From contig NZ_CP133771.1 of NCBI RefSeq assembly GCF_031348265.1, positions 6,262,001-6,326,000 of the forward strand: a stretch of DNA of 64,000 bases, in the 5' to 3' direction. The notes beneath the pieces are model-generated. The model did not search any database, was not told the origin of the DNA, and saw only the letters and a list, made by a program, of their open reading frames with translations. Positions 40,523 to 49,527 of the stretch are shown piece after piece. The stretch is from Streptomyces collinus. GTDB taxonomy: Bacteria > Actinomycetota > Actinomycetes > Streptomycetales > Streptomycetaceae. A program made the position numbers and the translations under genes. How positions within the stretch are numbered: position 1 is the stretch's first letter; each line of letters begins with the position of its first letter.

Positions 40523-43500
40523 GTGCACCTCAAGGCCCTGACCCTCCGCGGGTTCAAGTCGTTCGCCTCCGCGACCACCCTCCGGTTCGAGCCGGGGATC
40601 ACGTGCGTCGTCGGACCGAACGGCTCGGGCAAGTCCAACGTCGTCGACGCGCTCAGCTGGGTCATGGGCGAGCAGGGTGCCAAGTCGCTGCGCGGCGGCA
40701 AGATGGAGGACGTCATCTTCGCCGGTACCACCGGCCGCCCCCCGCTGGGCCGCGCTGAGGTGTCCCTGACCATCGACAACTCCGACGGGGCCCTGCCCAT
40801 CGAGTACGCCGAGGTCACCATCACGCGGATCATGTTCCGCAACGGCGGCAGCGAGTACCAGATCAACGGCGACACCTGCCGCCTCCTCGACATCCAGGAG
40901 CTCCTCTCCGACTCCGGCATCGGCCGCGAGATGCACGTGATCGTCGGGCAGGGCCAGCTCGACTCCGTACTGCACGCCGATCCCATGGGCCGACGCGCCT
41001 TCATCGAGGAGGCCGCCGGCGTCCTCAAGCACCGCAAGCGCAAGGAGAAGGCGCTGCGCAAGCTGGACGCGATGCAGGCAAACCTCGCGCGCGTGCAGGA
41101 CCTCACCGACGAGCTCCGACGGCAGCTGAAGCCCCTGGGCCGCCAGGCCGCCGTCGCCCGCCGGGCCGCCGTCATCCAGGCCGACCTGCGCGACGCCCGC
41201 CTGCGCCTCCTGGCCGACGACCTCGTACGGCTCCGGGAGGCCCTCAAGGCCGAGGTCGCCGACGAGGCCGCGCTGAAGGAGCGGAAGGAGTCCGCAGAAC
41301 AGGAACTGCGCAAGGCGCTCCAGCGCGAGGCCCTCCTGGAGGACGAGGTACGGCAGCTCACCCCGCGGCTCCAGCGCGCCCAGCAGACCTGGTACGAGCT
41401 CTCCCAGCTCGCCGAACGCGTACGGGGCACGATCTCGCTGGCCGACGCCCGCGTGAAGAGCGCCACCTCCGCGCCCCCCGAGGAGCGGCGCGGTCGCGAC
41501 CCCGAGGACATGGAGCGCGAGGCCGCCCGCATCCGCGAGCAGGAGGCCGAGCTGGAAGCGGCCCTGGAGGCGGCCGAACGGGCCCTGGAGGACACGGTCG
41601 CCCACCGCGCCGAGCTGGAACGCGCGCTCATTCAGGAGGAACGGCGCCTGAAGGACGCCGCCCGGGCCATCGCCGACCGGCGCGAGGGACTGGCCAGGCT
41701 CAGCGGCCAGGTCAACGCCGCCCGCTCCCGAGCCGCCTCCGCCCAGGCCGAGATCGAACGCCTGGCCGCCGCCCGTGACGAGGCGCAGGAACGTGCCGTG
41801 GCCGCCCAGGAGGAGTACGAGGCCCTCAAGGCCGAGGTCGACGGCCTCGACGCCGGTGACGCGGAACTCGCCGAGCAGCACGAGGCGGCCAAGCAGCAGC
41901 TGGCCGAGGCCGAGGCCGCCCTCACGGCAGCCCGCGAGGCGGCCACGGCGGCGGAACGCAGGCGCGCCGCGACCCAGGCCCGCCACGAGGCCCTCGCCCT
42001 CGGCCTGCGCCGCAAGGACGGCACCGGGATACTGCTCGCGGCCAAGGACCGCCTCTCCGGCCTGCTGGGTCCGGCGGCGGAGCTGCTGACGGTGACCCCG
42101 GGCCACGAGGTCGCCGTCGCCGCGGCCTTCGGAGCGGCAGCCGACGCGATCGCGGTCACGACCCCGGCCGCCGCGGCGGACGCGATCAGACTCCTCCGCA
42201 AACAGGACGGAGGCAGGGCGACACTGCTCCTGGCCGGAGATGACGCCCTCAGGGGCGCGGGACCGTGTCGGACATGCGGCTGCCGCAGCGTGGGCGCGAC
42301 GAGCCACGACACACCCGCGGACGTACGGCTCACCCATGCCGCCGACCTGGTCCGCGGTCCCTCCGACCTGATGCCGGCGGTCCGCCGGCTGCTCCACGGC
42401 ATCGTCGTCGTCGACACCCTCGAAGACGCCGAAGACCTCGTCTACGCCCACCCCCAACTCACCGCCGTCAGCGCCGAAGGCGACCTCCTCGGCGCCCACT
42501 TCGCCCACGGCGGCTCCGCCGGCGCCCCCAGCCTCCTCGAAGTACAGGCCTCCGTCGACGAGGCGGCAGCCGAGCTGGAAGAGCTCGCCGTCCGCTGCGA
42601 GGAGCTCACCGAGGCCCAGGACGCGGCCGTCGGACGACGAAGGGACGCCGCCCGGCTGGTCGAGGAACTGGGGGAGCGGCGCCGGGCCGCCGACCGGGAG
42701 AAGTCGGCCGTCGCCCAGCAGCTCGGGCGGCTCGCGGGCCAGGCGCGCGGTGCCACCGGCGAGGCGGAACGTGCCACCGCCGCCGCGGCCCGTGCCCAGG
42801 ACGCCCTCGACAACGCGCTCCAGGAGGTCGAGGAACTCGCCGAGCGGCTCGCCGTCGCCGAGGAGATGCCGATCGAGGAGGAGCCCGACACCTCCGTCCG
42901 GGACCGGCTCGCCGCCGACGGCGCCAACGCACGCCAGACCGAGATGGAGGCCCGGCTTCAGGCCCGTACGCACGAGGAACGCGTCAAGGGCCTGGCCGGA
43001 CGGGCCGACTCGCTGGACCGGGCCGCCCGCGCGGAACGCGAGGCACGTGCGCGTGCCGAGCAGCGACGGGCCCGGCTCCGGCACGAGGCGGCCGTCGCCC
43101 AGGCCGTCGGCGCGGGTGCGAGGCAGCTGCTCGCGCACGTCGAGGTCTCCCTGGCCCGCGCCGACGAGGAGCGCGCCGCCGCCGAGGCCGCCAAGGCCCT
43201 GCGTGAGCAGGAACTCGCCCGCGCCCGCACCGAGGGGCGTGATCTCAAGGCGGAACTCGACAAGTTGACGGATTCGGTCCACCGAGGCGAGGTACTCGGC
43301 GCCGAGAAGCGGCTGCGCATCGAGCAGTTGGAGACCAAGGCGCTGGAGGAGCTGGGTGTCGAACCGGCCGGACTGGTGGCGGAGTACGGACCGCACCAGC
43401 TCGTGCCGCCCTCGCCCCCCGCCGAGGGCGAGGAGCTGCCGGAGGACCCGGAGCACCCGCGCAACCGGCCGAGGCCCTTCGCCCGGGCCGAGCAGGAGAA

Positions 43501-44128
43501 GCGCCTGAAGTCGGCCGAGCGTGCCTACCAGCAGCTCGGCAAGGTGAATCCGCTCGCCCTGGAGGAGTTCGCGGCGCTGGAGGAACGCCACCAGTTCCTC
43601 AGTGAGCAGCTGGAAGACCTGAAGAAGACGCGGGCGGACCTCCTGCAGGTGGTGAAGGAGGTCGACGAGCGCGTCGAGCAGGTCTTCACCGAGGCCTTCC
43701 GGGACACGGCCCGGGAGTTCGAGGGCGTCTTCTCCCGCCTGTTCCCGGGTGGTGAGGGACGGCTGATCCTGACCGACCCCGACAACATGCTCACCACGGG
43801 CGTGGACGTCGAGGCGCGTCCGCCGGGGAAGAAGGTCAAGCGGCTGTCGCTGCTCTCGGGCGGGGAGCGGTCGCTGACCGCGGTCGCGATGCTCGTGTCG
43901 ATCTTCAAGGCACGGCCCAGCCCTTTCTACGTCATGGACGAGGTCGAGGCCGCGCTCGACGACACCAACCTCCAGCGGCTCATCCGGATCATGCAGGAGC
44001 TCCAGGAAGCCTCCCAGCTGATCGTGATCACCCACCAGAAGCGCACGATGGAGGTCGCCGACGCGCTCTACGGCGTCTCCATGCAGGGCGACGGTGTGTC
44101 GAAGGTCATCAGCCAGCGCCTCCGCTAG
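40523..44128 (+). CDS. smc: Chromosome segregation protein SMC
   Basis: A 1201-residue ATPase that with ScpAB organises and segregates the chromosome. Walker A is GPNGSGKSN (31-39), the ABC signature is LSGGER (1111-1116), and Walker B is MDEVEAALDD (Asp1139, Glu1140). Long coiled coils flank a hinge at roughly 500-660. Within the hinge region, CRTCGC (Cys582, 585, 587) is an unusual cysteine cluster. The GTG at 40523 gives the family start VHLKALTLRGFKSFA; the 25-codon upstream extension lacks support. scpA and scpB are elsewhere. Confidence 0.97.
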   Translation: MHLKALTLRGFKSFASATTLRFEPGITCVVGPNGSGKSNVVDALSWVMGEQGAKSLRGGKMEDVIFAGTTGRPPLGRAEVSLTIDNSDGALPIEYAEVTITRIMFRNGGSEYQINGDTCRLLDIQELLSDSGIGREMHVIVGQGQLDSVLHADPMGRRAFIEEAAGVLKHRKRKEKALRKLDAMQANLARVQDLTDELRRQLKPLGRQAAVARRAAVIQADLRDARLRLLADDLVRLREALKAEVADEAALKERKESAEQELRKALQREALLEDEVRQLTPRLQRAQQTWYELSQLAERVRGTISLADARVKSATSAPPEERRGRDPEDMEREAARIREQEAELEAALEAAERALEDTVAHRAELERALIQEERRLKDAARAIADRREGLARLSGQVNAARSRAASAQAEIERLAAARDEAQERAVAAQEEYEALKAEVDGLDAGDAELAEQHEAAKQQLAEAEAALTAAREAATAAERRRAATQARHEALALGLRRKDGTGILLAAKDRLSGLLGPAAELLTVTPGHEVAVAAAFGAAADAIAVTTPAAAADAIRLLRKQDGGRATLLLAGDDALRGAGPCRTCGCRSVGATSHDTPADVRLTHAADLVRGPSDLMPAVRRLLHGIVVVDTLEDAEDLVYAHPQLTAVSAEGDLLGAHFAHGGSAGAPSLLEVQASVDEAAAELEELAVRCEELTEAQDAAVGRRRDAARLVEELGERRRAADREKSAVAQQLGRLAGQARGATGEAERATAAAARAQDALDNALQEVEELAERLAVAEEMPIEEEPDTSVRDRLAADGANARQTEMEARLQARTHEERVKGLAGRADSLDRAARAEREARARAEQRRARLRHEAAVAQAVGAGARQLLAHVEVSLARADEERAAAEAAKALREQELARARTEGRDLKAELDKLTDSVHRGEVLGAEKRLRIEQLETKALEELGVEPAGLVAEYGPHQLVPPSPPAEGEELPEDPEHPRNRPRPFARAEQEKRLKSAERAYQQLGKVNPLALEEFAALEERHQFLSEQLEDLKKTRADLLQVVKEVDERVEQVFTEAFRDTAREFEGVFSRLFPGGEGRLILTDPDNMLTTGVDVEARPPGKKVKRLSLLSGGERSLTAVAMLVSIFKARPSPFYVMDEVEAALDDTNLQRLIRIMQELQEASQLIVITHQKRTMEVADALYGVSMQGDGVSKVISQRLR

Positions 44129-44168
44129 ATAGGTGTGCTCTACACCGGTCTCACCTGCGGCCCTTCAC

Positions 44169-44293
44169 GACTTCAACACTTGAACACATAGCCCCCACAC
44201 TCCTGCCTCAGATCCAAAGCGATTGCCCTATTGACTTCGAAACTTGAAGGCATAGTCTCGGCAACGTTCCTTTTACCTTCAGGTACCTTCAGG
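44169..44293. repeat. Paired direct repeats upstream of glcP
   Basis: A 25-bp element beginning GACTTC and ending CATAGYC occurs at 44169-44193 and again at 44233-44257 (20 of 25 identical, start-to-start 64 bp); its core contains ACTTGAA. TACCTTCAGG is also repeated in tandem at 44274-44283 and 44284-44293. The first copy contains the palindrome TTCAA-CAC-TTGAA. These are likely operator sites for sugar regulation. Confidence 0.75.
44231..44258 (+). promoter_or_regulatory. glcP: Probable glcP promoter
   Basis: TTGACT (44231-44236), a 16-nt spacer and TAGTCT (44253-44258). The elements lie within the second 25-bp repeat, so a protein bound there would block RNA polymerase. The predicted leader is about 85 nt. 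Confidence 0.6.
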
Positions 44294-44350
44294 TGGACCT
44301 CGAAGGGCTGATTCCCTCCGGCAGCGTTGCCGGTGGCCCGAGGAGTACAC

Positions 44351-45769
44351 GTGACCAGCACAGCGCAGGCACCCAAGTCAGGAGCCAGGACGGCTCATCC
44401 CGATCATCTCGGGCACGTCATCTTCATCGCGGCGGCGGCCGCGATGGGCGGTTTCCTCTTCGGTTACGACAGTTCCGTGATCAACGGCGCCGTCGAAGCC
44501 ATCCGTGACCGTTACGACGTCGGCTCCGCGGCCCTCGCCCAGGTCATCGCCATCGCCCTCATCGGCTGCGCCGTCGGCGCCGCCACCGCCGGCCGCATAG
44601 CCGACCGCATCGGCCGCATCCGGTGCATGCAGATCGCCGCGGTCCTCTTCACCGTCAGCGCCGTCGGCTCGGCGCTCCCCTTCGCCCTGTGGGACCTCGC
44701 CTTCTGGCGCGTCGTCGGCGGCTTCGCCATCGGCATGGCCTCCGTGATCGGCCCGGCCTACATCGCCGAGGTCGCCCCGCCCGCCTACCGCGGCCGGCTC
44801 GGCTCCTTCCAGCAGGCCGCGATCGTCATCGGCATCGCCGTGTCGCAGCTGGTCAACTGGGGTCTGCTGAACGCCGCCGACGGTGACCAGCGCGGCAAGC
44901 TGATGGGCCTGGAGGCCTGGCAGGTCATGCTCGGCGTCATGGTCGTCCCGGCCATCCTCTACGGGCTGCTCTCCTTCGCCATCCCCGAGTCCCCGCGCTT
45001 CCTCATCTCCGTCGGCAAGCACGAGCGCGCCCGGGAGATCCTCGCCGAGGTCGAGGGCAAGGACGTCGACCTGGACGCCCGTGTCGCCGAGATCGAGGGC
45101 GCCATGAAGAGCGAGCACAAGTCGAGCTTCAAGGACCTGCTCGGCGGCAGCTTCTTCTTCAAGCCGATCGTCTGGGTCGGCATCGGCCTGTCGGTCTTCC
45201 AGCAGTTCGTCGGCATCAACGTCGCGTTCTACTACTCCTCGACGCTGTGGCAGTCCGTCGGCGTCGACCCCGCGGACTCGTTCTTCTACTCCTTCACCAC
45301 GTCGATCATCAACATCGTCGGCACCGTCATCGCGATGATCTTCGTCGACCGCATCGGACGCAGGCCGCTCGCGATCATCGGCTCGGTCGGCATGGTCGTC
45401 GGCCTGGCGCTGGAGGCCTGGGCGTTCTCGTACCACCTCGTCGACGGCAGGCTGCCGGCCACGCAGGGCTGGATCGCCCTGATCGCCGCGCACCTCTTCG
45501 TCCTCTTCTTCGCCCTGTCCTGGGGTGTGGTCGTCTGGGTCATGCTCGGCGAGATGTTCCCCAACCGGATCCGCGCCGCCGCACTGGGCGTGGCCGCCGC
45601 CGCTCAGTGGATCGCCAACTGGGCCATCACCGCGAGCTTCCCGTCGCTGGCCGACTGGAACCTCTCCGTCACGTACGTGATCTACACCGCGTTCGCCGCG
45701 CTCTCGATCCCGTTCGTCCTGAAGTTCGTCAAGGAGACGAAGGGCAAGGCCCTGGAGGAGATGGGCTAG
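44351..45769 (+). CDS. glcP: Glucose permease, MFS sugar transporter
   Basis: A 472-residue major-facilitator sugar:H+ symporter with 12 predicted membrane segments. Signatures: GGFLFGYDSSVINGA in helix 1, GRIADRIGRIRCM, the PESPRFL motif after helix 6, FQQFVGINVAFYYSS, VDRIGRRPLAIIG, and the end PFVLKFVKETKGKALEEMG. It closely resembles my memory of S. coelicolor GlcP (SCO5578), the main glucose uptake system that replaces a PTS. The GTG at 44351 has AGGAG 5 nt upstream. It is preceded by repeat-type operators and followed by a large terminator. Confidence 0.94.
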   Translation: MTSTAQAPKSGARTAHPDHLGHVIFIAAAAAMGGFLFGYDSSVINGAVEAIRDRYDVGSAALAQVIAIALIGCAVGAATAGRIADRIGRIRCMQIAAVLFTVSAVGSALPFALWDLAFWRVVGGFAIGMASVIGPAYIAEVAPPAYRGRLGSFQQAAIVIGIAVSQLVNWGLLNAADGDQRGKLMGLEAWQVMLGVMVVPAILYGLLSFAIPESPRFLISVGKHERAREILAEVEGKDVDLDARVAEIEGAMKSEHKSSFKDLLGGSFFFKPIVWVGIGLSVFQQFVGINVAFYYSSTLWQSVGVDPADSFFYSFTTSIINIVGTVIAMIFVDRIGRRPLAIIGSVGMVVGLALEAWAFSYHLVDGRLPATQGWIALIAAHLFVLFFALSWGVVVWVMLGEMFPNRIRAAALGVAAAAQWIANWAITASFPSLADWNLSVTYVIYTAFAALSIPFVLKFVKETKGKALEEMG

Positions 45770-45830
45770 GCCCGTCCCGCGACTCGGGGGGAAGGGCCAA
45801 AGTCCCCGCTGCCCCTCTCCCCGTAACCCG

Positions 45831-45871
45831 CCGCCGCCCCGGTTCGGCCACTGCCCGAGCCGGGGCGGCGG
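45831..45871. terminator. Large terminator hairpin between glcP and the oxidoreductase gene
   Basis: A 17-bp stem CCGCCGCCCCGGTTCGG / CCGAGCCGGGGCGGCGG with one wobble pair and a 7-nt loop. It lies between two convergent genes and probably serves both. Confidence 0.88.
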
Positions 45872-45968
45872 TCTGCCGTTCATCGCGTCCGGCCGCTTCG
45901 CCGGCCTCGGCGAACAGGCTGCGGTCCATCACCGACGGGCGTCGGCGTGCCGTCGGACGACCGGGGCG

Positions 45969-46940
45969 TCAGCCCGCCAGCCCCGGCAGCACCCGCTCGC
46001 AGAACAACTGCAGACTCCGCCACCCCTCCTCCACCGGCATCCCGCCCGACAGCGGATGCAGGACGTAGGAGTCCAGCCCGAGCGCCACGCACGCGTCCGG
46101 GGTGAGGATCCGGTACACGCCCTCCGCGCGCAGGTCCTCGACCGTCGTCGCGCCCGACTTCACCGCCGAGCGCACTCCGCCCGACTGCCAGGAGGCGTAC
46201 GTCCGCGCCTCGTGCAGGAAGTGCCGCCCGTACCGCGCCCAGGCCCGGTCGGGGTCCTCGGCCACGTGCAGCAGGGGCGTCTCGGCGGCGGGCATCATGA
46301 CCCAGCCGTCGGTGCCGTACTCGGCGAGCCGCTCCTTGTAGTACGCCTCCAGCTCCGGCAGGTGCGCGCTGGGGAAGAAGGGCAGGCCGAGCCGGGCGGC
46401 CCGGCGGGCGGCGGCCTTCGAGGAGCCGCCGACCAGGAGCAGCGGGTGCGGGTCGGTGTACGGACGAGGGGTGACACGGACCGTGCGGCCCCGGTAGGAG
46501 AAGGGTTCGCCGGTCCACGCCTGGAGCAGCGTCTGAAGCAGTTCGTCCTGAAGCCGTCCGCGCCGGGTGAAGTCCACGCCGAACAGGTCGTACTCCTCCG
46601 GCCGGTACCCGATCCCGGCGACCGTCACCAGCCGGCCGCCGCTCAGCAGGTCCAGCACGGCGATCTCCTCGGCGAGCCGCAGCGGGTCGTGCAGCGGGCC
46701 GATGATCGCCGAGACCGTGACCGCGATCCGCCGGGTGGCGCCGAAGACCGCCCCGGCGAACGCGAACGGAGACGGCAGCCAGTTGTTCTCGGCCCCGTGG
46801 TGCTCCTCCGTCTGGACCGTGGTGACGCCCCGGTCGTCGGCGTACGCGGCCATCTCCAGAGCCGCCCGGTACCGGGCGGCGAGTTCGGCGGGGGAGGCCC
46901 CGGGAGCGACGAGGTTGAAGCGTGCGACCGTGACGGGCAT
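45969..46940 (-). CDS. Luciferase-like (LLM class) flavin or F420 oxidoreductase
   Basis: A 323-residue TIM-barrel oxidoreductase of the bacterial luciferase-like family. MPVTVARFNLVAPG, VQTEEHHGAENNWLPSP, VSAIIGPLHDPLRLAEEIAVLD, GRLVTVAGIGYRPEEYDLFG and PLLLVGGSSKAAARRAARLG are family blocks. Members use FMNH2 or F420; the cofactor cannot be fixed by eye. The ATG at 46940 has GGTGGAGGGAG upstream. It is divergent from ftsY and has no operon partner. Substrate is unknown. Confidence 0.9.
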   Translation of the reverse strand: MPVTVARFNLVAPGASPAELAARYRAALEMAAYADDRGVTTVQTEEHHGAENNWLPSPFAFAGAVFGATRRIAVTVSAIIGPLHDPLRLAEEIAVLDLLSGGRLVTVAGIGYRPEEYDLFGVDFTRRGRLQDELLQTLLQAWTGEPFSYRGRTVRVTPRPYTDPHPLLLVGGSSKAAARRAARLGLPFFPSAHLPELEAYYKERLAEYGTDGWVMMPAAETPLLHVAEDPDRAWARYGRHFLHEARTYASWQSGGVRSAVKSGATTVEDLRAEGVYRILTPDACVALGLDSYVLHPLSGGMPVEEGWRSLQLFCERVLPGLAG

Positions 46941-47091
46941 GGCGGCGTCTCCCTCCACCGGGCGGGTGTCCGGGGGACGTTAGCTGACGAAGCGTCAGAC
47001 AGCCAGGGGTGTGGAGATCCGGCGTCCCGCGGCACCGCGGGGCGGTGCGAGCAGGGTGCCCCGGGGGCCCATGACTGATACTGGACCCGTT

Positions 47092-48291
47092 ATGGACATC
47101 GTCATCCTTGCTGTAGTCATCGCCGTGGTCGTGCTCGGCGCGCTCGGCGGGCTCATCGTCGGCAGCCGGCGCAAGAAGCAGCTGCCCCCGCCCCCGCCCG
47201 CAGCGCCCGACATCACCGCCCCACCGGCCGAGCCGCACGTCGGCGACGAGGCCGAGACGCCGCGGGAGGAACCGCGGCGCACGATAGAGGAGGTGGATCT
47301 CCCGGACGGCTCGGCTCCGGTCGTAGTCGAGGAGCCGCCCGCCGAAGCGCCCGAGATCGAGATCCCGGAACCCACCGCCGGCCGTCTGGTCAGGCTGCGG
47401 ACCCGGCTCTCCCGCTCGCAGAACGCCCTCGGCAAGGGGCTGCTCACCCTGCTGTCGCGTGAGCACCTCGACGAGGACACCTGGGAGGAGATCGAGGACA
47501 CGCTGCTCACGGCCGACGTCGGCGTGCAGCCCACCCAGGAACTGGTCGAGCGGCTGCGCGAGCGCGTGAAGGTGCTCGGCACCCGCACCCCCGAGGAGCT
47601 GCGCACGCTGCTCCGCGAGGAACTGGTCACGCTGGTCGGCCGCGACATGGACCGCGTGGTCAAGACCGAACCGGAGGACCGCAAGCCGGGCATCGTCATG
47701 GTCGTCGGCGTCAACGGCACCGGCAAGACCACTACCACCGGCAAGCTCGCCCGCGTCCTCGTGGCCGACGGTCAGAGCGTGGTCCTCGGTGCCGCCGACA
47801 CCTTCCGGGCCGCCGCCGCCGACCAGCTCCAGACCTGGGGCGAGCGGGTCGGCGCCCACACCGTGCGCGGGCCGGAGGGCGGCGACCCCGCCTCCGTCGC
47901 CTTCGACGCGGTCAAGGAGGGCAAGGAGATGGGCGCGAACGTCGTGCTCATCGACACCGCCGGCCGCCTGCACACCAAGACCGGACTCATGGATGAGCTC
48001 GGCAAGGTCAAGCGGGTCGTGGAGAAGCAGGCCCCGGTCGACGAGGTGCTGCTCGTCCTGGACGCCACCACCGGCCAGAACGGCCTGGTCCAGGCCCGGG
48101 TCTTCTCCGAGGTCGTCGACATCACCGGCATCGTGCTCACCAAGCTGGACGGCACGGCCAAGGGCGGCATCGTGGTCGCGGTCCAGCGCGAGCTGGGCGT
48201 GCCGGTCAAGCTCGTCGGACTCGGCGAGGGCGCGGACGACCTGGCTCCGTTCGAGCCGGAGGCGTTCGTTGACGCCCTTATCGGGGAGTGA
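47092..48291 (+). CDS. ftsY: Signal recognition particle receptor FtsY
   Basis: A 399-residue GTPase receptor for SRP. Unlike E. coli, residues 1-24 form a membrane anchor (MDIVILAVVIAVVVLGALGG) followed by RRKK. A Pro/Glu-rich linker leads to the NG domain with VGVNGTGKTTTTGKLA (near 204-218), GAADTFRAAA, LIDTAGRLHTKTGLM and LTKLDGTAKGG. It docks the Ffh complex at the translocon. No Shine-Dalgarno sequence precedes the ATG; GATACT (47077-47082) ends 9 nt before it, suggesting a leaderless mRNA. Confidence 0.97.
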   Translation: MDIVILAVVIAVVVLGALGGLIVGSRRKKQLPPPPPAAPDITAPPAEPHVGDEAETPREEPRRTIEEVDLPDGSAPVVVEEPPAEAPEIEIPEPTAGRLVRLRTRLSRSQNALGKGLLTLLSREHLDEDTWEEIEDTLLTADVGVQPTQELVERLRERVKVLGTRTPEELRTLLREELVTLVGRDMDRVVKTEPEDRKPGIVMVVGVNGTGKTTTTGKLARVLVADGQSVVLGAADTFRAAAADQLQTWGERVGAHTVRGPEGGDPASVAFDAVKEGKEMGANVVLIDTAGRLHTKTGLMDELGKVKRVVEKQAPVDEVLLVLDATTGQNGLVQARVFSEVVDITGIVLTKLDGTAKGGIVVAVQRELGVPVKLVGLGEGADDLAPFEPEAFVDALIGE

Positions 48292-48415
48292 GCTCGGCAC
48301 CAGCCGCGGCACACCCGCGAAGAACCGTACCTGCGCGAGAAGCGCCCGCCCCCGAGGTGCAGTCGGGGCCGGGCGCTTCGCTCTGTGTCCTTGCCGCGCC
48401 TAAGGGGTCCTTTGA

Positions 48416-49081
48416 CTATGCCCGTGACCGGTGCGCCACGTAGGCCAGTGTGCCCAGCACCAGACGGGCCTCCGGAGGCCGGGACGCCGAGTCCAGGGCG
48501 GGGGAGCGCAGCCAGCGGACCGGGCCGAGGCCACCGCGGTCGGAGGGCGGCGCCGTGATGTGCGCGCCGGGGCCGAGGCCGCGCAGGTCGAGGGAGTCCG
48601 GGTCGTCCCATCCCATGCGGTAGAGCAGGCCGGGCAGGTCGGAGGCGGCGCCGGGGGCGACGAAGAAGTGGGCGCGGCCGTCCGGGGTGGCCGCGACGGG
48701 GCCGACGGGCAGGCCCATGCGCTCCAGCCGGGCCAGCGCGCGGCAGCCGGCGGGCCCGGCCACCTCGATGACGTCGAACGCCCGGCCGACGCGGAGCATC
48801 ACCGAGGCGCCCGGGAACTCGCCCCACATGTCGGTCACGTCGTTCAGCGTCGCCCCGGCGGCCAGCACCGGAGCGAAGTCCAGAGGGTGCGCGCCCGGCG
48901 CCGGGCAGTCGCCGCGGCCGCAGGAGCAGGCGCCCGCCGAGGCCCGCGCGCCCGGCACCACGTCCCAGCCCCACAGGCCGGTGTACTCGGCCACGGCCGT
49001 ACCGTCCGACGTGCGGCCGCGGCGGCGTGCGCCGGACCGGATGTCGCGCATGCCCCGGCTGATGCCGATCGTGAAGCCCAT
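48416..49081 (-). CDS. Primase-polymerase-like (AEP N-terminal domain) protein
   Basis: A 221-residue protein resembling the bifunctional DNA primase/polymerase N-terminal domain found in actinobacterial chromosomes and plasmids. Features: YTGLWGWDVVPGARA, a zinc-like CSCGRGDCPAPGAHP, AFDVIEVAGPAGCRALARLE, and AHFFVAPGA. The canonical hDhD metal-binding pair appears as FDVIEV, so activity is uncertain. There is no helicase domain. In Streptomyces such a gene is normally found here without known role. The ATG at 49081 has TTGGAGGGGG upstream. It is divergent from nsdA. Confidence 0.8.
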   Translation of the reverse strand: MGFTIGISRGMRDIRSGARRRGRTSDGTAVAEYTGLWGWDVVPGARASAGACSCGRGDCPAPGAHPLDFAPVLAAGATLNDVTDMWGEFPGASVMLRVGRAFDVIEVAGPAGCRALARLERMGLPVGPVAATPDGRAHFFVAPGAASDLPGLLYRMGWDDPDSLDLRGLGPGAHITAPPSDRGGLGPVRWLRSPALDSASRPPEARLVLGTLAYVAHRSRA

Positions 49082-49527
49082 GCCCCCTCCAACGGGTCCG
49101 TCGCACCGGCGGTTACGCTGCGATCGTGATGCGTGACTCTCTGTTTCCGCTTTCCCGGCGGCGGTCGGTTCATTCAGCGCCCGGACGCGCCCACGGTTGC
49201 GTGCCCGACGACGCGCGCCCCCGAGTGCGTCACTGCACCCGCTCCTGGTTGTGCTGCGTCAAGTCAATCGCGCGTTGCCGTACGTGAGTTCATTCGAAGG
49301 GGTGGCGAATGGTGGCGTTTCCGTGTGGGCCGTGGCTGGACGGGTGATCGTAGGATTACTTTGTGTGCACGAGTCCTGGGGGCACATGCGCTCGTGGGTA
49401 TGCCGGAGGCAAGTCGTCATTCCGTTCGAAGGGTGACAAGGGCCGGACGGACGGCCGTACGAACCGGCATGCTGATTAGGGCTTGGCGCACTCGGCGACA
49501 AGTGGTCTCAGGGATGGGGGCGTTCCA
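49082..49527. other. Divergent intergenic region upstream of nsdA
   Basis: About 450 bp without a supported gene. TAGGAT (49351-49356) is a possible -10 box for nsdA with no clear -35. Base composition is somewhat less GC-rich near 49290-49420, as expected for a promoter region. Short frames here lack ribosome sites. Confidence 0.5.

Noticed and set aside
40463..44035. A 1190-codon open frame antisense to smc
   Set aside because: Shadow frame; smc itself has all ATPase motifs in the sense frame.
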